NCBI GenBank assembly: GCA_016718155.1
Contig: JADKEH010000046.1
Location: forward strand, 119,573-183,572
Direction: 5' to 3'
DNA length: 64,000 nucleotides
Origin: Candidatus Rhodoferax randersensis
Lineage (GTDB): Bacteria > Pseudomonadota > Gammaproteobacteria > Burkholderiales > Burkholderiaceae_C
Under the pieces are notes generated by a model. That model worked only from the letters and a program-made list of their open reading frames with translations. It ran no database searches and was not told the DNA's origin. Position 1 is the first letter of the stretch. Each line of letters starts with the position of its first letter. Positions 7,884 through 15,411 of the stretch are shown here, piece by piece. Made by a program: the position numbers and the translations under genes.

Positions 7884-9719
7884 GTGGCCGTCGTTTCCAC
7901 CCCCATCGCGAAATCCATAGACACGGCGCTCGACACGGCGTTCGTTCCGGCACCACGGCGCCTTCTGGAGACCGCCCGGCGCATGGGCAGCACCCCTGCC
8001 TACCATGTGCGCGGCGAGCACGGTTGGCAGCCCACCAGTTGGACCCACTATGCGCAGGAGGTGCAGTGCGCCGCACGCGCGCTGGTGGCGCTGGGCGTCA
8101 AGCCCGGCGACGCTGTGTGCGTGCTGGGCTTCAACCGGCCCGAATGGGTGATCATGGACCTGGCCGCCATGATGGTGGGCGCGGTGGCCGCTGGCATTTA
8201 TTGGACCAGTGCCGCCAGCGAGGTGGAGTACATCATTGACCACTCCGGCTGCGCGGTGCTGCTGGCCGAGAACGAGGCGCAATGGGCCAAGGTAGCGCAA
8301 TGCCGCGCGGCGCTGCCCCGCCTTCAGCGCGTGGTGATGATGCGTGGCGCCAAAGCCGATGACGGCTTGCAACTCGGGTGGAGTGAATTCATGGCGCTCG
8401 GTGAGCCGCAGCACCAGGCCGAGGTGGACCGTCGTCTGGCGGCGCTGCGCCCCGACGATTTGGGCACCCTGATCTACACCTCGGGCACCACCGGCGCGCC
8501 CAAGGCCGTGATGCTGTCGCACGGCAACCTGTCGTGGACCTCGGTGGTACTGTCGGCCGCATTTGGCGCCAACCCGGCCGATCGCCTGATCTCCTATCTG
8601 CCGCTGGCCCACGTGGCCGAGCAACTGGGCGCGATCCACAACCATGTGAACGCCGGCTACGCCCTGTACTTCGCGCGCAGCATCGAATCGCTGGGCGAGC
8701 ATCTGGCCGAGGTTCGGCCGACCATCTTCTTTGGCGTGCCACGTGTCTGGGAAAAGATGCACGCCGGCATCGCCGGCAAACTGGCGACGGCCAAAGGTAT
8801 CAAGGCCTTGCTGGCACGCTGGGCGATGGCGGTGGGTCAACGCTGGCATGCTGGCGCGCTCGCCGGCAAACCGGCCGATGTGGTGCTGCGGATGCAAAAG
8901 GCGCTGGCCTCCAGGCTGGTTCACCAAAAAGTTCAGAAAGCGCTGGGCCTGGATCAGGCGCGCCTGATGATCTCGGCTGCCGCGCCGATCGCTCCCGAGA
9001 ACCTGCAATTCTTCACCGGGCTCGATCTGCTGATTCGCGAGGTCTATGGCCAGTCCGAGGACTGCGGCCCGACCTCCATCAGCCTGGCGGGTTCGACCCG
9101 CATTGGCGCGGTGGGCAAGCCGCTGGCGGGCACCGAGGTGCGTGTTGCCGAGGACGGCGAAATTCTGGTGCGCGGGCCGCACGTCTTTCAGGGTTGCATG
9201 GGCCGGCCCGAAGACACGGCGCAGACGCTGGTGGATGGCTGGCTGCATACCGGGGACCTGGGCCGCTTTGATGGCGATGGTTACCTGTATGTGTCGGGCC
9301 GCAAGAAAGACCTGCTCATCACCTCCGGCGGCAAGAACATCTCGCCGGCCAATATCGAAGCCGAGTTGATGGACCTGCCCCTGGTCGAGCACGGCGTGGT
9401 GTGCGGCGACGGGCGGCACTTCCTGACTGCCTTGCTGACGCTCAAGCCGGACGTGCTGCAGCAGTTTCTGCAAACGTCTGGACTGGGCGCGGTGCCGCTG
9501 GCGCAGGCGTGCCAGCACCCGGCGCTGCTGGCCGAGCTGCAGAAGGGCATTGACCACATCAACCAGCACCAGGCGCGCGTCGCCTGGATTCGCAAGTTCA
9601 CGGTGCTGGCCGAGCCTTTGTCGATCGAGGCCGGTGCCCTGACCGCCACCATGAAGATCAAGCGCAAGGTCGTGATCGACCGCTACCGCGACCAGGTTGA
9701 AGCGATGTACCGGGACTGA
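7884..9719 (+). CDS. AMP-forming acyl-CoA synthetase (long-chain/bubblegum type)
   Basis: A 611-residue ANL-superfamily ligase that would activate a fatty or isoprenoid acid with ATP and CoA. The AMP-binding P-loop LIYTSGTTGAPKAVMLSHGN is at about residues 195-214, SAAAPIAPENLQFF and REVYGQSEDCG in the middle, and HTGDLGRFDGDGYLYVSGRKKDLLITSGGKNISP at about 455-490, with the C-terminal lysine in TMKIKRKVV. GTG at 7884 is chosen because AAGGAG lies 6 bases upstream; earlier in-frame starts lack a ribosome site and overlap the spacer. It follows the BKACE gene by 91 bp and is the AtuH-like activator of the cluster by position. Confidence 0.9.
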   Translation: MAVVSTPIAKSIDTALDTAFVPAPRRLLETARRMGSTPAYHVRGEHGWQPTSWTHYAQEVQCAARALVALGVKPGDAVCVLGFNRPEWVIMDLAAMMVGAVAAGIYWTSAASEVEYIIDHSGCAVLLAENEAQWAKVAQCRAALPRLQRVVMMRGAKADDGLQLGWSEFMALGEPQHQAEVDRRLAALRPDDLGTLIYTSGTTGAPKAVMLSHGNLSWTSVVLSAAFGANPADRLISYLPLAHVAEQLGAIHNHVNAGYALYFARSIESLGEHLAEVRPTIFFGVPRVWEKMHAGIAGKLATAKGIKALLARWAMAVGQRWHAGALAGKPADVVLRMQKALASRLVHQKVQKALGLDQARLMISAAAPIAPENLQFFTGLDLLIREVYGQSEDCGPTSISLAGSTRIGAVGKPLAGTEVRVAEDGEILVRGPHVFQGCMGRPEDTAQTLVDGWLHTGDLGRFDGDGYLYVSGRKKDLLITSGGKNISPANIEAELMDLPLVEHGVVCGDGRHFLTALLTLKPDVLQQFLQTSGLGAVPLAQACQHPALLAELQKGIDHINQHQARVAWIRKFTVLAEPLSIEAGALTATMKIKRKVVIDRYRDQVEAMYRD

Positions 9720-9722
9720 CCG

Positions 9723-11330
9723 GTGGCGGCCATGGATTGGGATGTTGTGATCGTCGGTAGTGGTTTTGGCGGTTCGGTCAGCGCCCTGCGCATGGCCGAA
9801 AAGGGTTACCGCGTGCTGGTGGTGGAGCAGGGGCGACACGTCAGCCAGCAGGACCTGGCTGCCGCCGGCGAGGACCCAAAGCGCCTGTTGCGCATGCCCG
9901 CCCTGGGTTTGCGGCAGGGCTTCTTTGCGCAGGAGGTCTATCGGCACGTCAGCCTGGTGCGAGGCATCGCGGTGGGGGGCGGCAGTGTGGTGTGGGCGGC
10001 GGTCATGCTGCAGCCCAAGCAGGCCTTCTACGACGATCCGGCTTGGGGCCGCTTGACCCAGCGTGACTGGCGGCAAGAGCTGGCGCCGCACTATGCAACC
10101 GCCAGCCGCATGCTCGGACTGGCGCCCAATCCGCGCCAGACCCAGCAGGACCATTGGTTGCGTGAGACGGCCAGACAACTGGGAGCCGAGGACAGTTATG
10201 GCCCGGTGACGCAGGCGATCTTCTTTGGCGACGCCGAGCATGAGCACCCCGATCCATTCTTTGGCGGCGCCGGACCAAGCCGGCGCGGCTGCACGTTTTG
10301 CGCGCGTTGCGCGACCGGCTGCGCACAGGGCGCCAAGAACTCGCTGGATAAGAACTACCTGCACCTGGCCCAGGGCCTTGGCGTCACGATCCAGGCCGAA
10401 CGCCGGGTACAGCGCATCACGCCGCTGGGCGGTGCCCACGGCGGCTATCGCCTGGAATTGATGCACCCGTGGAACCGCAGCGTGCCGGCCACTGCCGTCA
10501 CCGCCGGCAAGGTCATCGTCGCGGCCGGCGTGGTGGGCACGCTGGAGCTGTTGTTGGCCTGCCGGGACCGCTACCGGACCTTGCCCGGCTTGTCGCCCGT
10601 GCTGGGCCGGCACGTGCGCACCAACAGCGAGAGCATTCTGCCGGTGACTGCGCGCGATCCGGCTACTGATGTCAGCGATGGCGCCACCATCTCAAGTCAC
10701 TTCTTCATTGGCCCCTCGCACGTGACGCAGAACCGGTTTTCGCCTTCGCACCGCATCCTGCGATGGCAAACCGGTCCCTTGGTCAGCGACCCGGTGCCCT
10801 GGCGCAGGGCGCTGCGCACGCTGTGGCAGTTCGTTGCGCACCCGCTGGATGCGACGATCTCGATGCGCGCCGGGCGCCGCTGGTCGGCGCGCACCTCGCT
10901 GCTGACCGTGATGCAGACCGCAGACAACCAATTGGCCTTTGACTATGGGCGCAGCCTGCTGCGCGGTTTTCGCTGGAGCTTGCTCTCAAGCGTGCCGGCG
11001 CACGAAACACGCGCGCCAGCCTACCTGCCTGAGGCCAACCGCATTGCCGCCACGTTCGCCAAGGTCAGTGGTGGCGTGGCCGGTAACGCCTTGCTGGAAT
11101 CCATCGGCAACGCCTCGATGACGGCACACGTGCTGGGTGGCTGTGTCATGGGCGGCTCGGCGGCGGATGGCGTGATTGACGAGCATCACCAGGTGCTTGG
11201 CTATCCCGGCCTGTATGTGGTGGACGCCTCGGCCATTCCCGCCAACGTCGGCGTCAACCCCAGCCTGACCATTGTTGCCATGGCTGAGCGGGCGATGGCG
11301 CAGATGCCGGCGTGCCAAGGAAGTGACTGA
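9723..11330 (+). CDS. GMC-family FAD oxidoreductase (cholesterol-oxidase-like) with a CxxCxxCxxxC motif
   Basis: A 535-residue flavoprotein. The Rossmann motif VVIVGSGFGGSVSALRMAEKG and VVEQGRHV bind FAD; GIAVGGGSVVWA and the C-terminal GGCVMGGSAADGVIDEHHQV with VVDASAIPANVGVNPSLTI are the GMC/cholesterol oxidase signatures, with the active-site His/Asn region. Around residues 190-200 the motif GCTFCARCATGCAQGAKNS has cysteines spaced CxxCxxCxxxC, as in 4Fe-4S ferredoxins. It starts 3 bp after the synthetase stop and looks like the last gene of the operon. It probably oxidises an alcohol to an aldehyde or ketone, possibly the entry step for a terpenoid or sterol alcohol (inference). ATG 9732 is an alternative start. 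Confidence 0.85.
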   Translation: MAAMDWDVVIVGSGFGGSVSALRMAEKGYRVLVVEQGRHVSQQDLAAAGEDPKRLLRMPALGLRQGFFAQEVYRHVSLVRGIAVGGGSVVWAAVMLQPKQAFYDDPAWGRLTQRDWRQELAPHYATASRMLGLAPNPRQTQQDHWLRETARQLGAEDSYGPVTQAIFFGDAEHEHPDPFFGGAGPSRRGCTFCARCATGCAQGAKNSLDKNYLHLAQGLGVTIQAERRVQRITPLGGAHGGYRLELMHPWNRSVPATAVTAGKVIVAAGVVGTLELLLACRDRYRTLPGLSPVLGRHVRTNSESILPVTARDPATDVSDGATISSHFFIGPSHVTQNRFSPSHRILRWQTGPLVSDPVPWRRALRTLWQFVAHPLDATISMRAGRRWSARTSLLTVMQTADNQLAFDYGRSLLRGFRWSLLSSVPAHETRAPAYLPEANRIAATFAKVSGGVAGNALLESIGNASMTAHVLGGCVMGGSAADGVIDEHHQVLGYPGLYVVDASAIPANVGVNPSLTIVAMAERAMAQMPACQGSD

Positions 11331-11404
11331 ACGTGAGGGTGGACAATCTGGCCGGAACCGCCAGCGAACGGCCTGTTCAGTGAGAGTTTGAGAGTCCACT
11401 TCAT

Positions 11405-11412
11405 GCTATACT
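11405..11412 (+). promoter_or_regulatory. Extended -10 promoter of tRNA-Arg
   Basis: TGC followed by TATACT (11407-11412) forms an extended -10 element 10 bases before the mature tRNA 5' end. No good -35 is visible at the usual distance. Confidence 0.5.
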
Positions 11413-11422
11413 GCGAAGCTTA

Positions 11423-11499
11423 GCGGCTGTAGCTCAGTTGGATAGAGTACTTGGCTACGAACCAAGGGGTCGTGGGTTCAATTCCTGCCAGCCGCACCA
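11423..11499 (+). tRNA. tRNA-Arg (anticodon ACG)
   Basis: A 77-nt cloverleaf with an encoded CCA. The acceptor stem is GCGGCTG/CAGCCGC, the D-arm contains AGCTCAGTTGGATAGAG, and the anticodon arm CTTGG-CTACGAA-CCAAG carries ACG, which is deaminated to ICG and reads CGN arginine codons. The T-arm contains GGTTCAATTCC. A terminator follows immediately. Confidence 0.97.
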
Positions 11500-11500
11500 G
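11481..11500 (+). repeat. Direct repeat, copy 1 (tRNA-Arg 3' end)
   Basis: attcctgccagccgcaccag, the last 19 bases of tRNA-Arg including CCA plus one base. An identical 20-bp copy lies at 11701-11720. Duplication of a tRNA 3' end is the usual trace of tyrosine-recombinase integration. Confidence 0.85.
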
Positions 11501-11700
11501 TAAAGACAAGGGGCACGTAAGCGCGTGCTAACCCTTCGTCTTTCTGCCTCCAAGAGTTGACGCTGGTTGCCGTTCGGTTGCCGTTTCCAGGACTCACTTA
11601 CACCCGGCCTGCCGGAACCACCGTTTCTCTAGATAGGGCTCTAAATAGGGTCAGCCAGTTGGTGGCATTTTGCGTACCATGGTCATGCGTTGAGTCGTTG
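11501..11700. other. 200-bp segment between the tRNA 3'-end repeats (possible integration scar)
   Basis: No credible gene is seen here. The segment holds the first terminator and then unrecognised sequence (for example GTTGCCGTTCGGTTGCCG, a short internal repeat). It is bounded by identical 20-bp copies of the tRNA-Arg 3' end, so it may be what remains of an excised or eroded integrative element, or an attL/attR pair brought together. Confidence 0.5.
11502..11545 (+). terminator. Rho-independent terminator of tRNA-Arg
   Basis: An imperfect hairpin: AAAGACAAGGGGCACG pairs with CGTGCTAACCCTTCGTCTTT across a short loop, ending in TTTC. It directly follows the CCA end. Confidence 0.75.
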
Positions 11701-11720
11701 ATTCCTGCCAGCCGCACCAG
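11701..11720 (+). repeat. Direct repeat, copy 2 (displaced tRNA-Arg 3' end, att-like)
   Basis: Exact duplicate of 11481-11500. The flanking bases differ on both sides, so the identity is confined to the 20-bp core. A second terminator follows it, just as one follows the real tRNA. Confidence 0.8.
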
Positions 11721-11737
11721 AATTAACGTTCTAGAAC

Positions 11738-11774
11738 AACAGCTTAGAGGCTCACCCCTCTAGGCTGTTTTTCT
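11738..11774 (+). terminator. Rho-independent terminator
   Basis: AACAGC-t-TAGAGG pairs with CCTCTA-g-GCTGTT, loop CTCACC, followed by a T-rich tail (TTTTTCTTT). It lies 17 bp after the displaced tRNA 3' end and may be the ancestral terminator of tRNA-Arg. Confidence 0.75.
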
Positions 11775-11846
11775 TTCTGCGGGGACTTTGCGGGGACTCG
11801 TGTCCCGAATCGTCGCATCTTGCCATCAAGCAGTGACAGGCAGGAA

Positions 11847-12071
11847 ATGTTTGTTGTTTGTACGTATTCGAATGATGTGTTAAAAAACTTGGAAAAAATT
11901 AACACATCAAGAACTTTGCGAGGCACGCCGCTGAACCGCCTGCTTGATGACATGACCACGGTGATGTTGGCCGAGTTTGATGCGGAAACACGATTTCGGC
12001 TGCGCGCTGCGCGTGGCAAGGGGCAAGAGGCCTTGGGCCTGCAGTTGCTGGCCAAGTCCATGGCATCCTGA
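11847..12071 (+). CDS. Small hypothetical protein
   Basis: An ATG-started frame of 74 codons, preceded by CAGGAA. The first 25 codons are AT-rich and contain a perfect 10-bp inverted repeat. The C-terminal half (LLDDMTTVMLAEFDAETRFRLRAARGKGQEALGLQLLAK) recalls the tails of small ribbon-helix-helix-type antitoxins, but no partner toxin is visible. Its place beside the tRNA-Arg duplication suggests acquired DNA or a remnant. Function unknown. Confidence 0.4.
   Translation: MFVVCTYSNDVLKNLEKINTSRTLRGTPLNRLLDDMTTVMLAEFDAETRFRLRAARGKGQEALGLQLLAKSMAS
11874..11908. repeat. Perfect 10-bp inverted repeat with AT-rich loop
   Basis: GATGTGTTAA (11874-11883) and TTAACACATC (11899-11908) are exact reverse complements separated by 15 A-rich bases. 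The local composition is far more AT-rich than the surroundings. It could be an operator, a recombinase site, or part of the small gene around it. Confidence 0.6.
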
Positions 12072-12207
12072 GACCCTCGGTGTGGACTGGCGTCAATTGC
12101 CGGGTGGCGCTTCGGTTTGACCCAAAGCGGGCGATACTCAAGCAGGGCATGCGAAGGCGCGGCAATACCCCAGCCAAGTACGGGCGTACGGGCAACAGCG
12201 TGGATAA

Positions 12208-12774
12208 ATGAACAAGGCTTTCACCAAAGAAACTGACGACGGCGACGACGAGGATCTGACGTTGCCGGCTTTGCCAGGGGGCGGCAAGAACTACATCTCC
12301 CCAGCCGGTTATGCCAATCTGCGCGCCGAGCTGCTGGACCTGATCGACGCCGAGCGTCCCAAGGTTGTGGAGATCGTGCACTGGGCCGCCAGCAACGGGG
12401 ACCGATCCGAGAACGGCGACTACATCTATGGCAAGAAGCGACTGCGCGAGATCGACCGGCGCATCCGGTTCCTGACCAAGCGGCTGGAGATCGCCGAAGT
12501 CACCGACCCCTGCGTGCACCATGGCGGCGATCAGGTGTTCTTTGGCGCGACTGTGACCTATGCGCAGGACAGTGGCGTGCAGCGCACCGTCACCATCCTG
12601 GGCATTGACGAGGCCAACAGCGCCCTGGGTCAGGTCAGTTGGGTGTCACCGATCGCGCGCACGCTGCTCAAGTCACGTGTTGGGGACGTGCTGGCTTTGC
12701 GTACCCCTGCCGGTGCGGTGGAGATCGAAGTGCTGCAGGTTGATTACCCGCCAGCGGCGCAGGGCGCAGGCTGA
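12208..12774 (+). CDS. greB: Transcription elongation factor GreB
   Basis: A 188-residue Gre factor that enters the RNA polymerase secondary channel and stimulates cleavage of backtracked transcripts. The N-terminal coiled coil (about 25-100) includes YISPAGYANLRAEL and the tip signature SNGDRSENGDYIYGKKRLREIDRRIRFL, whose acidic residues hold the second Mg ion. The C-terminal FKBP-like domain follows (VFFGATVTYA...WVSPIARTLLKSRVGD). GreB rather than GreA is indicated by the IYGKKRLREIDRR form. The acidic N-terminal extension is unusual but harmless-looking. It converges with spoT, with one base between the stop codons. Confidence 0.95.
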   Translation: MNKAFTKETDDGDDEDLTLPALPGGGKNYISPAGYANLRAELLDLIDAERPKVVEIVHWAASNGDRSENGDYIYGKKRLREIDRRIRFLTKRLEIAEVTDPCVHHGGDQVFFGATVTYAQDSGVQRTVTILGIDEANSALGQVSWVSPIARTLLKSRVGDVLALRTPAGAVEIEVLQVDYPPAAQGAG

Positions 12775-12775
12775 C

Positions 12776-15046
12776 TCAGGACGCGATTTTGGCGCGCACC
12801 GCCCGCAATACCGAGGGCGTGCGTTTGAGGTTGCGCAGGGCGTTGTCCAGGTGCGGCTGGTCGCGCACCGCGATGACAAAGCGCAAATCGGCGGCTTCCT
12901 GGTTGGCGTCTTCCCCCATGTCGATGTGAATGATGTCGGCCTCGGCCGCGGCCAGTGCGGCTGCCACGCGTGCCAATACGCCCTTGCCATTGGTGACCGT
13001 TACCAGCACGCCGGTCTCGAACGCGCGAATCGGTTCATCCGACCACTCCACCGTGATGAAGCGTTCATTGTCCTTGTGCTGCAGTTTTCGGGCTACCGGG
13101 CAATCGGCTGCGTGCACCACCAGGCCCTCACCCCGGCCGAGGTAGCCAACAATCGCGTCGCCCGGAATCGGGCGACAACAGGTGGCAAACTTGACCGACG
13201 CGTTTTCGCTTCCATCCAGTATCAATGCGCCTTGCGAGACGGTTTCCTGATTGCCAAAGCGCTCGCGGGTGAGCAGCAGGGCGTCGGGTTTCTGGCCGAT
13301 TTCCGTCAGCAGGATCACCAGTCGTTTGGCCACGATGCCGGCGATTCGCTTGCCCAAGCCAATGTCGGTCAGCAACTCGGCGCGCGTGCGGTTGCCGGTG
13401 AAGCGCAGCAGCTTGTCCCAGATCGCGCGGTGTTGCTCGCTGTCGCCGGGAAGCTGCTCGATGCCCTCGGCCCGCAGTGCCTGCGCCAGCATCTTGCCAC
13501 CCAGACTTTCGGATTCGGTCTGCTCCATGGTCTTGAGGTGGTGGCGTATTTTCGAGCGGGCCCGCGCCGTGCGAACAAAACTCAGCCACGCAGGGTTGGG
13601 TGTGGAGACGGGGGCGGTGACCACTTCGATCACGTCCCCATTGCGAAGCTCGGTGCGCAGCGGCACCTGCTGCCCGTTGATCCTGGCGCTGACGGTGCGG
13701 TCGCCCACGTTGCTGTGGATCGCGTAGGCAAAGTCCACCACCGTGGCGCCACGCGGCAGCGACATGATCTGGCTTTTGGGTGTGAAGACGTAGACCGCAT
13801 CGGGAAACAAATCCACCTTGACGTGGTCCCAAAACTCGGCCGCGTCGCGGGTCTCGTTCTGGATATCGAGCAGGGACTGCAGCCACTTGGAGCCCAGTCG
13901 CTCGCCCGAGACGGCTTCCTGTGGATGGTTCGCCTTGTACAGCCAGTGCGCTGCGACCCCGGACTCCGCGACCACGTGCATGGCTTCGGTGCGCATCTGA
14001 AACTCGACGTTCACCCCCGACGGCCCCACCAGCGTGGTGTGCAGGGACTGGTAGCCATTGAGCTTGCCGATGGCGATGTGGTCCTTGAACTTGCCCGGCA
14101 CCGGCTTGTAGAGCTGGTGCAGCATTCCCAAGGCCGTGTAGCAATCCAGCACGGTGGGCACCAGCACGCGAAAGCCGTAGATGTCGGTGACTTGGGCAAA
14201 GCTCAGGTGCTTCTCGTCCATTTTTTTGTAGATCGAGTACAGCGTCTTCTCGCGACCGGCGATGCGCACCTTCATGCCGGCATTGGCAAACATGGCTTCG
14301 ACTTCACGCTGAACCTTCTGGATCAGGTCGCGGCGCTTGCCGCGCGCTCTTTCGACCGCTTTGGACAGGATCGCGAAACGCCAGGGCTGAAGGTGGCAAA
14401 ACGACAGGTTTTGCAACTCGCGGTAGGTCTGATTCAGACCGAGACGGTGCGCGATCGGAACGTAGATTTCCAGCGTCTCGGAGGCAATGCGATGCCATTT
14501 TTCGCGCGGCGAGGCCGACAGCGTGCGCATGTTGTGGGTGCGGTCCGCCAGTTTGATCAGGATGACGCGTACGTCGCGGGCCATCGCCAGCAGCATCTTG
14601 CGAAACGACTCGGCCTGGTTTTCTTCGCGCGTGTTGAAGTGAAGTTTGTCGAGTTTGGTCAGGCCGTCCACCAACTCGGCCACCGGCGAGCCAAAGCGCT
14701 CGATCAGTTCGACCTTGGTGACACCGCAATCCTCCAACGAATCGTGCAGCAGGGCCGCCATTAAAGCCTGGGCATCGAGCTTCCACTCGGCGCATTGGGC
14801 GGCGACGGCGATGGGGTGGGTAATGTAGAGCTCACCGCTGTTGCGAAGCTGTCCCAGGTGGGCTTCGTCGGCGAAGCGGTAGGCCAGTCGCACCTGCTCC
14901 AGGTCCGACGCGCTCATATAGTCGAGCTTGCTAGTCAGGCTGGCAAAGCTCGCGGCGGCGGCGTTGGCTGCGGCCGCAGCCACGACGCCGCGTTTGGCGT
15001 GCGGCTTTTCAACCGTTTGCGAGGAAGGCTTGCCGAGGGTGGTCAC
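12776..15046 (-). CDS. spoT: Bifunctional (p)ppGpp synthetase/hydrolase SpoT (RelA/SpoT family)
   Basis: A 756-residue stringent-response enzyme. In order: an Ala-rich N-terminal tail, an HD hydrolase domain (LYITHPIAVAAQCAEWKLD...LLHDSLEDCG, about 75-120), a synthetase domain (IYKKMDEKHLSFAQVTDIYGFRVLV...GYQSLHTTLVGPSG), a TGS domain (VFTPKSQIMSLPRGATVVDFAYAIHSNVGD), and a C-terminal ACT domain (about 680-750). The intact HD motif supports hydrolase activity. Its length is normal for the family. It lies downstream of rpoZ on the same strand, as in many proteobacteria, but a terminator-like hairpin separates them. Confidence 0.96.
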   Translation of the reverse strand: MTTLGKPSSQTVEKPHAKRGVVAAAAANAAAASFASLTSKLDYMSASDLEQVRLAYRFADEAHLGQLRNSGELYITHPIAVAAQCAEWKLDAQALMAALLHDSLEDCGVTKVELIERFGSPVAELVDGLTKLDKLHFNTREENQAESFRKMLLAMARDVRVILIKLADRTHNMRTLSASPREKWHRIASETLEIYVPIAHRLGLNQTYRELQNLSFCHLQPWRFAILSKAVERARGKRRDLIQKVQREVEAMFANAGMKVRIAGREKTLYSIYKKMDEKHLSFAQVTDIYGFRVLVPTVLDCYTALGMLHQLYKPVPGKFKDHIAIGKLNGYQSLHTTLVGPSGVNVEFQMRTEAMHVVAESGVAAHWLYKANHPQEAVSGERLGSKWLQSLLDIQNETRDAAEFWDHVKVDLFPDAVYVFTPKSQIMSLPRGATVVDFAYAIHSNVGDRTVSARINGQQVPLRTELRNGDVIEVVTAPVSTPNPAWLSFVRTARARSKIRHHLKTMEQTESESLGGKMLAQALRAEGIEQLPGDSEQHRAIWDKLLRFTGNRTRAELLTDIGLGKRIAGIVAKRLVILLTEIGQKPDALLLTRERFGNQETVSQGALILDGSENASVKFATCCRPIPGDAIVGYLGRGEGLVVHAADCPVARKLQHKDNERFITVEWSDEPIRAFETGVLVTVTNGKGVLARVAAALAAAEADIIHIDMGEDANQEAADLRFVIAVRDQPHLDNALRNLKRTPSVLRAVRAKIAS

Positions 15047-15134
15047 CCCTCAAATATAGCGCGCACCCACGTTCATTGCGCGGCGAACTGACCCCGTGCC
15101 GTGCGCTGGCCCAAATAACAGGGCCGCCGCCATG

Positions 15135-15161
15135 AAAAAAGCACCGCAAGCGGTGCTTTTT
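15135..15161 (-). terminator. Intrinsic terminator between rpoZ and spoT
   Basis: GCACCG-caag-CGGTGC flanked by six A and five T residues, so it can act in both directions. For leftward transcription it follows rpoZ by 18 bp and precedes spoT by about 90 bp. It should end or attenuate rpoZ transcription before spoT. Confidence 0.85.
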
Positions 15162-15178
15162 GGGAGGTCGCTCACGAC

Positions 15179-15382
15179 TTAGAGCGGCACTTTCTTGAGC
15201 ATTTCTATGCCGATCTTGCCGGCCGCAATCTCGCGCAGGGCGGTCACGCCGGGTTTGTTCTTGCTTTCCACCTTGGGGGTATGCCCCTGGCTGAGAGCGC
15301 GCGCGCGGTAGGTCGCGGCCAACACCAGTTGAAAGCGGTTGGGAATCATCACCAGGCAGTCTTCGACAGTGATACGGGCCAT
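15179..15382 (-). CDS. rpoZ: RNA polymerase omega subunit
   Basis: A 67-residue omega subunit, which helps assemble the beta-prime subunit and forms part of the ppGpp site. It begins MARITVEDCLVMIPNRFQLVLAATYRARAL, a near-consensus start, and ends GIEMLKKVPL. ATG 15382 is chosen because CGGAG lies 6 bases upstream and the family starts here; ten upstream in-frame codons are not conserved. It is downstream of gmk, 29 bp away. Confidence 0.96.
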   Translation of the reverse strand: MARITVEDCLVMIPNRFQLVLAATYRARALSQGHTPKVESKNKPGVTALREIAAGKIGIEMLKKVPL

Positions 15383-15411
15383 GAATTTCTCCGAGAGAGG
15401 ATGGGGAGGCA

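Noticed and set aside
7857..10613. 918-codon open frame antisense to the acyl-CoA synthetase and GMC genes
   Set aside because: Composition (His/Arg/Gln-rich) is that of an antisense shadow; both sense genes are clearly recognisable.
11501..11800. A real integrase or prophage at tRNA-Arg
   Set aside because: No integrase or phage gene is found; only the duplicated tRNA end supports past integration.
12560..14764. 734-codon open frame antisense to spoT
   Set aside because: A shadow of a well-supported RelA/SpoT gene in a GC-rich genome; no domain or start signal.
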